From contig DNFL01000037.1 of assembly GCA_003486945.1 (NCBI GenBank), forward strand, positions 1-22,512: a stretch of 22,512 nucleotides of DNA, given 5' to 3'. Positions 8,696 through 15,959 of this stretch are shown here, piece by piece (positions within the stretch are counted from its first letter, which is position 1; every line of letters starts with the position of its first letter). Position numbers and translations under genes: made by a program. The stretch comes from Hyphomonas sp. (GTDB lineage: Bacteria; Pseudomonadota; Alphaproteobacteria; Caulobacterales; Hyphomonadaceae). The notes beneath the pieces are model-generated. The model was not told the origin of the DNA, searched no databases, and saw only the letters and a program-made list of their open reading frames with translations.

Positions 8696-9901
8696 CTATG
8701 CCTCGTAAGGCCGAATAAGGTTGGCAGCGCGCCGGTCGAGTTCCAATCCAAATCCCGGCGCGTCGGAAACCCTCACTTTTCCATTCACCGGAATCGCCTC
8801 ATCGACGAACAGGCCGCCAAATACCGGACTGACTTCATCAGACCCCGGACTGGAGTTCAGATACTCTACAAAAGGAGAGTGCGGCTGGGAAACCACGAAA
8901 TGATAGCTGTAATTGCCAGACCCATGTGGAACCACCGGCACGTCATATGCCGCCGCCATCGCGGACACCCGCAGCAGTTCCGTCAACCCGCCAACCCACA
9001 TGACATCCGGCTGAAGAATGTCCACGGCACGGTGTCGCAGCAACTCTCGAAAACCGTAGCGTGTGTATTCGTGCTCTCCTGTGGTCCAGCGCTCCAGGGG
9101 CGCCCTTTCCTTGAGAAGACGATGTCCATCGACATCGTCCGGATTGAGGCATTCTTCAAACCAATGGACGTCAACACCTTTCGACCGACATCTGGCCGCC
9201 AGCTCGACCGCATACGGAACATCCAGAGACATGTAACAGTCGACCATCAAGGGGAAGTCCTGCCCTGCCATTGACCTGTACTCTGCAAGCGCCTCGACAT
9301 TGCGGACCATACCTTCTGGCCCTGCTGCCGGACTGATCGGCAATGGCACCTTGGCGCCCCAGAAACCGAGTTCACGGGCCACATCGGGTCGAATGCCCGT
9401 CATATAAGCCGGGATTTCGTCACGCACCCTTCCCCCGATAAGGTTGAACACTGGCTCGCCGCGCAATTTTCCGACTACATCCCAAAGGGCAAGATCCACG
9501 ACACTGATCGCAGCAGGCGCCAGCCCCTTGCGACCGTAGGGCAGCGAAGCCCGGTACATTTGGTCCCAGAGCCTGTTGATATCCCGGCAATCGGATCCAA
9601 CAAGAAAGCGCTTGAAATGCTTCTCGATCAAAAAGCAGGCCGGCTCACCGCCGAGCCCCGTCGCTATACCAACTGTCCTGTCTTCCAATTCGATCTCGAC
9701 AAGAATTGACCCGAGAACAGCGATACCCCAGCTTGTGCGGGATCTTCGATAGTCTGCATACAGAGACATCGGAGTGGATATGGCGCCATCAACCAACCAG
9801 TGCCCATCTGCCCTGTCATGATAATCCCCGCCGACTCCCTTAGAGTCGATGACATAGGCGCGAACATCCGAAATACGTGGATCGACTTTCCTGCTGCTCA
9901 T
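8696..9901 (-). CDS. rhmD: L-rhamnonate dehydratase, enolase superfamily
   Basis: This 401-residue protein of the mandelate racemase/enolase superfamily closely resembles E. coli RhmD in my recollection: GGDYHD (24-29), ADGHW, STPMSLYADYRRSR and SWGIAVLG in the N-terminal capping domain; metal ligands Asp221 (MVDCYMSLD), Glu249 (WFEECLNP) and Glu276 (TTGEHE); and the general base pair Asp299 (LQPDVMW) and His326 (VVPHGSGNYS). The length equals the family norm. RhmD dehydrates L-rhamnonate to 2-keto-3-deoxy-L-rhamnonate in the cytoplasm. The gene lies 30 bp after the GntR regulator and 1 bp before the SDR, so it is the first enzyme of the operon. The ribosome-binding site before ATG is weak (AGGAA is distant), which suggests coupling to translation of the regulator. 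Related acid-sugar dehydratases (fuconate, mannonate) lack the GGDYHD region, so I am fairly sure. Confidence 0.93.
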   Translation of the reverse strand: MSSRKVDPRISDVRAYVIDSKGVGGDYHDRADGHWLVDGAISTPMSLYADYRRSRTSWGIAVLGSILVEIELEDRTVGIATGLGGEPACFLIEKHFKRFLVGSDCRDINRLWDQMYRASLPYGRKGLAPAAISVVDLALWDVVGKLRGEPVFNLIGGRVRDEIPAYMTGIRPDVARELGFWGAKVPLPISPAAGPEGMVRNVEALAEYRSMAGQDFPLMVDCYMSLDVPYAVELAARCRSKGVDVHWFEECLNPDDVDGHRLLKERAPLERWTTGEHEYTRYGFRELLRHRAVDILQPDVMWVGGLTELLRVSAMAAAYDVPVVPHGSGNYSYHFVVSQPHSPFVEYLNSSPGSDEVSPVFGGLFVDEAIPVNGKVRVSDAPGFGLELDRRAANLIRPYEA

Positions 9902-9931
9902 CAGATATTCAGCCCGGTTCCTGCCTATGGG

Positions 9932-10666
9932 TCACTTGTTACGTTTGCGGTAGGCTTCGCGAACATTGATAAGGTGCTTCATCATCGCGCTGCGCGCCTG
10001 CTCCGGGCTGCGTGCTGCCATGGCGTCAAGAATAGCCTTATGGTCCCGGGCACTGCGTTTGAGTACCCCTGGTACATATCCGGTGAGTTGCCGGCTCGCC
10101 CGACCGAGATATTCGATGCTTGTCACCATTCTCGCCAGGATCGGATTGTCGGCGACTTCGGTTATGACATTGTGGAAGGCCACATCGGCTTCGATGAATT
10201 TCTCGATATCCTCGCGGCGTTCTGGCGGTGACACGACCGTCTCGCGCAGGCGTGCCAATTGATTGTCGGTGATCCTTGAAGCGGCGAGCGCGGCCACTTC
10301 TGATTCGAGGATCATCCGTGCTTCAAACAGGCTTTCGACATTCGCCGGTTCGAGCGTGACAAAAAGGTGAAGCGGAATGAGCATTACATCCGCATCCAGA
10401 CTTGACACGTAGACGCCGCTCCCCTGCCTCATGCGCAGGAGGCCGAGAATTTCCAGTGCCCGCAATGCCTCTCTCAGCGAGGAGCGGCTAACCCCCATGT
10501 CCAGCGCCATTTGCCGCTCCGTGGGAAGTTTGTCACCGGCGTTCCAGACTCCGGAGCGTATATTGTCCATAATCTGGTTGGCCAGCACGGCGGGACCGCC
10601 CGCCCTGTCAGCAAACATCATAGGAGGATCCGCAGGCGCTGCGGAAACTTTACTGGAAGTTGTCAT
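9932..10666 (-). CDS. GntR-family transcriptional regulator, FCD (FadR) subfamily
   Basis: This 244-residue regulator has an N-terminal winged helix-turn-helix (about 25-88: GDKLPTERQMALDMGVSR, then SLREALRALEILGLL and the wing QGSGVYV) and a C-terminal all-helical FCD ligand domain with the metal-type Asp/His pattern (EADVAFHNV, RDHKAI, MMKHL). A longer frame from 10759 exists, but ATG 10666 has GCAGGAATTCCAGT before it. An operator-like palindrome at 10688-10702 lies 21 bp upstream and would fall inside the coding region if the longer start were used. It is the first gene of the rhamnonate operon and probably controls itself, lldD and the two TonB receptor promoters through the shared 15-bp site. 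The effector is likely an acid-sugar intermediate such as L-rhamnonate or its keto-deoxy product (inference). FCD members are most often repressors released by the effector. Confidence 0.9.
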   Translation of the reverse strand: MTTSSKVSAAPADPPMMFADRAGGPAVLANQIMDNIRSGVWNAGDKLPTERQMALDMGVSRSSLREALRALEILGLLRMRQGSGVYVSSLDADVMLIPLHLFVTLEPANVESLFEARMILESEVAALAASRITDNQLARLRETVVSPPERREDIEKFIEADVAFHNVITEVADNPILARMVTSIEYLGRASRQLTGYVPGVLKRSARDHKAILDAMAARSPEQARSAMMKHLINVREAYRKRNK

Positions 10667-10687
10667 ACTGGAATTCCTGCTCTTCTT

Positions 10688-10702
10688 ATTGGTAGGACCA
10701 AT
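10688..10702. promoter_or_regulatory. GntR-type operator before the regulator/rhamnonate operon
   Basis: ATTGGTA-G-GACCAAT is a near-perfect inverted repeat with one mismatch, ending 21 bp before the regulator ATG. On the transcribed (minus) strand it follows a TTGACG -35-like hexamer (10712-10717) and covers the expected spacer and -10, which is a classic position for autorepression. It is one of five copies in the window. Confidence 0.75.
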
Positions 10703-10862
10703 AGGCGAGCGCGTCAATTGTTTTTCATCAGCAGCCTTCCTGGCCATTCGTCTCTCCACAGCTTAATCTCCACGAACGATAATTATAGCGAGGAGCCGGC
10801 CCCCTGTCTCATACTCAGGTAAGCGGCGCGCCGACATTGAGACCGCATCCAGTCGGCGCTTG

Positions 10863-10877
10863 ACTGGTCCGACCAAT
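10863..10877. promoter_or_regulatory. GntR-type operator in the lldD promoter
   Basis: ACTGGTC-C-GACCAAT has a perfect core TGGTC-C-GACCA and one mismatch further out. It overlaps a TTGACT -35-like hexamer (10860-10865) on the plus strand and fills the spacer toward TATCC (10884-10888). The distance to the lldD start is about 100 bp. The core matches the known FadR-type pattern TGGTCnGACCA. Confidence 0.75.
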
Positions 10878-10980
10878 TAGCCTTATCCGGAATTTGCCCG
10901 GAACTCAATTGTGTTCGCGGACTGACTGGAACAGTCGCACACGCCGAATGTTGAAACACAAGATCGAACGCATCTGTAAC

Positions 10981-12150
10981 ATGCCCACACTGGACCTCGT
11001 ACCCGCAACCTCCGACGACTTCCGGCGCCTCGCGGAACGAAGGCTGCCCCGGCCCCTATTCGACTATATCGATGGCGGCGCCATCGATGAAGAGACACTT
11101 CGCGCAAATTCAGGCGCATTTCGATCCGTCCTGCTCAATCAGCGGGTCATGCGTGATGTAAGCATGACCGACACCAGAACCGAACTGTTCGGGCAGGCAG
11201 TTGCGATGCCCCTCGCCCTGTCGCCTGTCGGTATGGCAGGAATGATGGCGCGGCGGGCGGAAGTCCAGGCGGCCAGGGCCGCAGAAGCCGCAAATGTGCC
11301 ATTCTGCCTCTCCACGGTTTCAATCTGTCCGCTGGAAGAAGTTGCTTCGCAGACCACACAGCCATTCTGGTTCCAGCTCTACATGCTGAAGGACAGGGGC
11401 CACGTTTCGGAACTATTGCAGCGCGCAAGGAATGTTGGATGCCGGACTCTGGTCTTCACTGTTGATCTCCCCATAGTCGGCACCCGGTACCGCGATGTTC
11501 GGAACGGGATGGCCGGCGGCCTCGGACTCGCCGGCCGATTGAGAGCCGGACTGGTTGAATATGCTTCACATCCGGCCTGGGCAGTGGATGTTGGGCTGCG
11601 CGGGCGTCCTCTTGTATTCGGCAATATTGCCGAATACGTGCCAAATGCGAGAACACCAGCCGCGTTCAAATCCTGGCTTGATGCCCAACTCGATCCAAGC
11701 GTGACCTGGAAAGATATTGAATGGATTCGGTCGATCTGGCCGGGCGATCTCGTGATCAAAGGCATCCTGAATGTCGCAGACGCGATCAGCGCAACAGATG
11801 TCGGCGCAGATGCCATTATCGTATCCAATCATGGGGGCCGGCAACTTGACAGCGTTTCGCCGACTTTACGAGTTTTACCGCGTATCGCTGAAGCTATCAG
11901 AGGACGGGCTACGGTACTCATCGACAGCGGCGTGCGCAACGGTCAGGATGTTCTGAAGGCCATTGCGCTTGGAGCCTCTGCCGCAATGATCGGCCGCCCA
12001 TGGATATGGGCCGTGGCGGGCGGCGGCGAACGCGGCCTCCGCAACCTTCTATCAAACTTCAAGCAGGATTTGGTTACAACCATGTCCCTTTCCGGCGTTC
12101 AGACAGTCCCGGAGATATCCGCTTCTGCACTCGCAGCGCCCCAGCCATGA
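10981..12150 (+). CDS. lldD: FMN-dependent L-lactate dehydrogenase (quinone)
   Basis: This 389-residue FMN-dependent alpha-hydroxyacid dehydrogenase is very like E. coli LldD: RPLFDYIDGGA (N-terminal substrate/FMN region), LSPVGMAGM, STVSICPLEEVA, WFQLYMLKDRG, FTVDLPIVGTRYRD, VIKGILNVADA and SNHGGRQLD with the catalytic His, then DSGVRNGQDV and GRPW. It oxidises L-lactate to pyruvate and passes electrons to membrane quinones, with no need for NAD. I placed the start at ATG 10981 because MPTLDLVPATSDDFRRLAE matches the family N-terminus; ATG at 10948 or 10894 would add an unlikely extension, but no start has a strong ribosome-binding site. It is divergent from the GntR gene and has its own GntR-type operator. 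L-lactate is a product of the diketo-rhamnonate hydrolase, so this gene completes the pathway. A perfect 24-bp palindrome lies inside it (11614-11637). Confidence 0.93.
   Translation: MPTLDLVPATSDDFRRLAERRLPRPLFDYIDGGAIDEETLRANSGAFRSVLLNQRVMRDVSMTDTRTELFGQAVAMPLALSPVGMAGMMARRAEVQAARAAEAANVPFCLSTVSICPLEEVASQTTQPFWFQLYMLKDRGHVSELLQRARNVGCRTLVFTVDLPIVGTRYRDVRNGMAGGLGLAGRLRAGLVEYASHPAWAVDVGLRGRPLVFGNIAEYVPNARTPAAFKSWLDAQLDPSVTWKDIEWIRSIWPGDLVIKGILNVADAISATDVGADAIIVSNHGGRQLDSVSPTLRVLPRIAEAIRGRATVLIDSGVRNGQDVLKAIALGASAAMIGRPWIWAVAGGGERGLRNLLSNFKQDLVTTMSLSGVQTVPEISASALAAPQP
11614..11637. repeat. Perfect 24-bp palindrome inside lldD
   Basis: GTATTCGGCAAT is followed directly by its exact reverse complement. 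It encodes VFGNIAEY, a region conserved in LldD proteins, so codon choice rather than amino acid need creates the symmetry. It could form a hairpin in mRNA or a cruciform, or serve as an internal binding site. No second copy was seen. Confidence 0.8.
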
Positions 12151-12306
12151 AGCTGCATCGTCTCCGATCCGGTCTTGCCGCCAATCAGGCTTCGTTCGCC
12201 GTCGCAATCAGGAAGCCCGGGACAATCTGACCGGGGCCTGCCGGTCCACACGACAGGCATGCGCGCACCCACCAGCCGAGACGACAAGCGCTCTCGCCGG
12301 ATGGGA

Positions 12307-12894
12307 TCAGTCACCTGACAGGACTTCCCAGACCGACTCGACTTCGACGGCAATTCCGAATGGAAGCGTATTGACACCGATCGCTGCTCTCGCGGCCTTT
12401 CCGGCCTCGCCGAACACCTCGACAAAAAGATCGCTTGCTCCGTTGAGAACGGCTGGTTGATCAGTAAAATCGTCTGCGGAGTTCACATAGCCTGTAATAC
12501 TCAGGCATTGGACGACCCGGTCCAGAGATCCTCCGCATGCTGACCTGAGTTGGGCGAGAACATTCAGCGCCGCACCTCGGGCCGCAGCGTAGCCGCCCTC
12601 GATGCCGAGCCCGTGGCCGAGTTTTCCAAACGCATCCTGACCGACTGTGTCGGCAGGTCCCTGTCCGGCAATGTAGACAACCGCTCCGGCCCGCCTCCAA
12701 CCGACATAAGTCGCAACCGGGGCCGGCGCAGCCGGCAGCTCAATGCCGAGCGCCACGAGCCTTGCTTCAAATGCCCCTCCTTCACGCCGCTCAGGCCCTG
12801 TCGCAAGAGCTGGCCGGCTGGCTTGTAACACGCTGGTCGCCGCAATGCCGATAACGGCGCCGGCACCCCCCACCAATACGTCTCTGCGCTTCAT
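12307..12894 (-). CDS. Exported RidA-like (YjgF/YER057c/UK114) protein with Tat-type signal
   Basis: This 195-residue protein begins MKRRDVLVGGAGAVIGIAA, a twin-arginine followed by a hydrophobic stretch, so export by Tat is likely. From about residue 45 it follows the RidA-like subfamily with the pattern LPAAPAPVATYV, VYIAGQGP, GYAAARGAALNVLAQLR, VQCLSITGYVNSADDFTDQP and ASDLFVEVFGE...ARAAIGVNTLPFGIAVEVE; Arg in ARAAIG corresponds to the conserved substrate-carboxylate arginine. Classical RidA hydrolyses reactive enamine/imine intermediates in the cytoplasm; the function of exported relatives is not established. It lies 33 bp after a second RidA-like gene and at the end of the TonB receptor 1 transcript, converging on lldD. 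Confidence 0.85.
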   Translation of the reverse strand: MKRRDVLVGGAGAVIGIAATSVLQASRPALATGPERREGGAFEARLVALGIELPAAPAPVATYVGWRRAGAVVYIAGQGPADTVGQDAFGKLGHGLGIEGGYAAARGAALNVLAQLRSACGGSLDRVVQCLSITGYVNSADDFTDQPAVLNGASDLFVEVFGEAGKAARAAIGVNTLPFGIAVEVESVWEVLSGD

Positions 12895-12927
12895 GGCTTC
12901 GGCCCCTTCCTGCTCGTGGATGCACGC

Positions 12928-13392
12928 TCACTGTCTGCGATACGCGATGGCATCAACCTCGATCAGAATATCGTCGCGGCCCCAATCGGCACCTGGCACT
13001 GTTGTTCGTGCTGGCGGTCTGTCAGGGAAATTCTCTGCAAAGATCCGATCTGTGATCGCCATATCGCCAGATGACTTGAGGTAGACGGTCACCTTGACCA
13101 CATCGGACAAAGCAAGGCCTGATGCCTCAAGCGCCGAAGCCAGGTTGTCATAGGCTGTTCGCGCCTGGACATCGATTTCGCCAGCCGCCAGCCCCTCCCC
13201 TTTCCGGTGCGCTATCATTCCGGCAACAAATACAAAATCGCCCGCCTGCACCGCATGTGAATAGGTGCCGAGCCGCTCGATCTCATCTGAGAGGATATGC
13301 TTCGGAGCCGCCCCATCTGTCGCGCAAGCTGCAGGCAGAAGGAGGGACAGGCTGATGAAGTACCGGAAAACCAGACTTTCTTCGGCTTTCAT
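12928..13392 (-). CDS. RidA-like protein with lipoprotein signal
   Basis: From ATG 13392 the product has 154 residues: MKAEESLVFRYFISLSLLLPAAC suggests a signal peptide with a lipobox-like LPAAC (Cys23). The rest is a RidA domain with YSHAVQAGDFVFVAGMI, DVQARTAYDNLASALEASG, VVKVTVYLKSSGDMAITDRIF, and the PARTTV segment with the conserved Arg, ending IEVDAIAYRR. Reading from further upstream (13563) would overlap TonB receptor 1 and bury the signal; GGAG lies 10 bp before the chosen ATG. It starts 22 bp after the receptor stop codon, so it belongs to that transcript. Two different exported RidA-like proteins side by side suggest a periplasmic step on an imine-like or keto compound linked to uptake, but no activity can be assigned. 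Confidence 0.82.
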   Translation of the reverse strand: MKAEESLVFRYFISLSLLLPAACATDGAAPKHILSDEIERLGTYSHAVQAGDFVFVAGMIAHRKGEGLAAGEIDVQARTAYDNLASALEASGLALSDVVKVTVYLKSSGDMAITDRIFAENFPDRPPARTTVPGADWGRDDILIEVDAIAYRRQ

Positions 13393-13414
13393 CAGCCTGT
13401 AACTCCATGCCCGA

Positions 13415-15709
13415 TCAGAAGGACTTGCGCAGCGTAACACCCCAGGCTCGCGGATCCCTGGCGGTGACGAGGCCGTTGAATGCCTCGAAGCCGACAACGG
13501 GCGCGGGTGTCGCCAGACCATTAGCGGTATCGAAGCGACTTGCCTGATTAGGAAGGAACACACCGGTCACAGCAGTATCCTCCTCAAACAGATTTCTCAC
13601 CCAGAAAGAAACCGAGAGGTCATCATTCGACAAGCCTGTCCGCAGATTGACCAGAGTCGTATCGCCGACATAGGCATCGGCGGTCTGCACGGTGCTTTGA
13701 TCTGAAAAATAGGCCAGATCGCCGCGCGCCATCCACTCCCAGTCGCCAAATGCCGGCTTCTGGTACTGAAGGGACAGATTGAACTGGTGTTCCGAAACCC
13801 ATTGCAGAGGCTTGCCGTCCAGCACCGGATCGAGCCCCAGCCCCGCAAGCGCGCCAAATGTATACTTGTCATAGGCGCTGTCGGTATAGGCATAGCCAGC
13901 TGTCAGATCGAGTCCCCTCGCCAAACGCGCACGCGTTTCAAGTTCCACACCGGTGATCGACGTTTCGCCAGCATTGGCATTCAGGGTCGCAAAGGTCGCA
14001 CCAAGCGCCCGGACGATCTGGTCGGTCCATTGGATATGGTACACGGCGCCATTGAGGGTCATCCGGCCATCGGCCAGGGTAGACTTGAAACCTCCTTCAT
14101 AGGTCCAACTCTCCTCGGGGTCGTATACCCTCTCTGATGGCAGGATCCCGCTACCCGTCACATCGATATTGAAGCCGCCCGTCTTGGTGGCCTTGGCCGC
14201 ACTTAGATAGACCATAAGGTCATCATTGTACTGATAGTCTAGTATGAACTTGGGTACGAAGTTCTCAAATTCAGCGCTATCGGCGAACACGCCGATTGCA
14301 GGTGAAAGGGGGCTCTGCTGTGTAGCGACGATGTCTTTGGTTTCATTGGTCCATCGCCCTTCGAAAGTGCCGGTGAGCCGGTCCGTCAAGTCGTAGCTAA
14401 GTGAGCCGAAGAGAGCGTAGCTGGTCGTGGTCTCATCATTTGTGGTGATCGCGCCCGCTGGAAGCAACCCCGCCAAGGGCGTCACAGACAGAGCCTGAGC
14501 AAGCGCAAATGCCCCATCAACAAACGTATCGGTTATGCGACCATCCGAGCTCAGATCATAGTAGTATGCACCGACCATCCAGCGTAGCGAACCATCCGGA
14601 GACGACGCCAGGCGAAGCTCCTGGCTGAATTCGGCGAGGTCTGCTGTTGCCCGGGAGTAGCGGATCGAGCGCGCTTCATAGTCATTGTCGACATTCTGCT
14701 CTGTTTCCAGCTCCACATAACCTGTGATCGATGTGAGCGTCAGGCCACTGTCGAACTCCTTGTCGACGGCCAGTGAGACAGATGTGTTCTGCCGATCAAA
14801 GCCGCCCGGCGACACGCCATACCCGCTGCCAGGAGCAAGCATCTCTCCGGCATAAAGCTGGAACGCCGGCGGAAGCGGCGCAGGTGTCGGATTGCCCGGT
14901 GCGGCATTGTTCTCGAGAAAGCGCAGCGGACTGTCGCCATTCGCGGTATTTTCGTAGGCAATCCGGAGAACTGCACCAAGCGAAGCCGACGGGGTCGCCT
15001 CAAACGAGGCCGAGAGAACATTTGTTTCGCGTGAATCGAGGTCGCCGCCCGTGAGTTCATTGTCGAAGTACCCGTCACGTCTATAATGCGATGCACCTCC
15101 GCGGAAGTAGAGCTGGTCCTCAACCATCGGAACGCTGATGTTTCCGCGCACTTCCCGAAGACCGTAATCCCCCAGCGTTGTTTCAACGCCGCCTTCGAGA
15201 TTCCTGGAAGGCTTGCGAGTGATATAGTTGATGGCGCCTGCGAATGTGTTTCTTCCGTACAGGGCACTTTGTGGCCCCTTCACAACCTCGACACGCTCGA
15301 TGTTGCCCGCAAGCAGGGCATCCATAGCGGCGCGCGATGACTGGTAGACCCCGTCTACGAAAAATCCCACATTGGACTCGCCGATGGATGTAGATTGACC
15401 CCGGACCACCGGAATACTACCCGCGCCCCCGAACAGAGGAGCGAAAGTCAGACCCGGGGTGAGTAGCGCGATATCTTCGATGTTGGCGAGACCTGCGTCC
15501 TGAATCTCGGCCGCACCAAATGCTGTCACCGCCAGCGGAGCGGACTGGAGGTCCTCCTCGACCTTGCGAGAAGTCACAACGATCTTCGCCACACGCAGTT
15601 CCTGCGTGTCGGAAGCGGCGTCAGGCTCCTGCGCAATCGCCGGCAGCGGCGCAAGCACAAGCGCCAAAGCGGCACTTGTCAGATAGCTCTTCCGATTGAT
15701 GTATCTCAC
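13415..15709 (-). CDS. TonB-dependent outer-membrane receptor 1
   Basis: This 764-residue receptor starts at GTG 15709, preceded by CGGGAGGAAGAAGCA. The signal peptide RYINRKSYLTSAALALVLAP...AIA is followed by a short linker and RVAKIVVTSRK, the TonB-box region. The plug domain has LLTPGLTFAPLFGG, VVRGQSTSIGESNVGFFVDG and VEVVKGPQSALYGRNTFAGAINYITRKP. The remainder is an outer-membrane barrel that ends in VTLRKSF with the expected terminal Phe. Such receptors import large ligands, including oligosaccharides, at the cost of the proton motive force through TonB-ExbBD. The GntR-type operator lies 66 bp upstream, and the two RidA-like genes follow in the same direction. The ligand is not evident; co-regulation with rhamnonate genes points to a rhamnose-containing glycan. 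Confidence 0.92.
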   Translation of the reverse strand: MRYINRKSYLTSAALALVLAPLPAIAQEPDAASDTQELRVAKIVVTSRKVEEDLQSAPLAVTAFGAAEIQDAGLANIEDIALLTPGLTFAPLFGGAGSIPVVRGQSTSIGESNVGFFVDGVYQSSRAAMDALLAGNIERVEVVKGPQSALYGRNTFAGAINYITRKPSRNLEGGVETTLGDYGLREVRGNISVPMVEDQLYFRGGASHYRRDGYFDNELTGGDLDSRETNVLSASFEATPSASLGAVLRIAYENTANGDSPLRFLENNAAPGNPTPAPLPPAFQLYAGEMLAPGSGYGVSPGGFDRQNTSVSLAVDKEFDSGLTLTSITGYVELETEQNVDNDYEARSIRYSRATADLAEFSQELRLASSPDGSLRWMVGAYYYDLSSDGRITDTFVDGAFALAQALSVTPLAGLLPAGAITTNDETTTSYALFGSLSYDLTDRLTGTFEGRWTNETKDIVATQQSPLSPAIGVFADSAEFENFVPKFILDYQYNDDLMVYLSAAKATKTGGFNIDVTGSGILPSERVYDPEESWTYEGGFKSTLADGRMTLNGAVYHIQWTDQIVRALGATFATLNANAGETSITGVELETRARLARGLDLTAGYAYTDSAYDKYTFGALAGLGLDPVLDGKPLQWVSEHQFNLSLQYQKPAFGDWEWMARGDLAYFSDQSTVQTADAYVGDTTLVNLRTGLSNDDLSVSFWVRNLFEEDTAVTGVFLPNQASRFDTANGLATPAPVVGFEAFNGLVTARDPRAWGVTLRKSF

Positions 15710-15767
15710 TGCTTCTTCCTCCCGGTAACATGTTCGACATCACAAACCATCGTCAAAAAACCGCATC

Positions 15768-15789
15768 TGTCAACTTTGGCCCGACCAAT
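15768..15789 (-). promoter_or_regulatory. GntR-type operator and -35 before TonB receptor 1
   Basis: TTTGGCC-C-GACCAAT (15775-15789, plus strand) is a copy of the shared operator. On the transcribed strand it is followed after 1 bp by a consensus TTGACA (15768-15773) and then by GATGCGG, also seen before receptor 2. The -10 hexamer is not clear. Upstream CAGTTAGTTTCA is conserved with the receptor 2 promoter as well. Confidence 0.7.
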
Positions 15790-15904
15790 TTATTAACATC
15801 TGAAACTAACTGTGGCATTTAGGCATTGCCAGGTCCGTCTTTACCCAGAACAGTCGGGCACGCCGCAACCGTGTGATATCGAGAGCAAGATGCTGTTGCG
15901 ATTC

Positions 15905-15935
15905 CGGGCGCGCCAAGCCTTGCTTGACGCGCCCG
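15905..15935 (-). terminator. Strong stem-loop after TonB receptor 2
   Basis: CGGGCGCG at 15905-15912 pairs exactly with CGCGCCCG at 15928-15935, and an inner CAAG/CTTG pair extends the stem. It lies 24 bp past the stop codon of receptor 2 on the minus strand. The lack of a T-tract makes it an atypical intrinsic terminator; it may instead protect the 3' end of the mRNA. Confidence 0.5.
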
Positions 15936-15959
15936 CCGGATCAAACCCACGATTGCCGC

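Noticed and set aside
8567..9274. Plus-strand 235-codon frame across SDR and dehydratase genes
   Set aside because: It is antisense to two well supported genes and has no start signal or domain.
12230..12256. ACCGG...CCGGT as terminator between lldD and the RidA-like gene
   Set aside because: The stem is only five base pairs and no T-tract follows on either strand.
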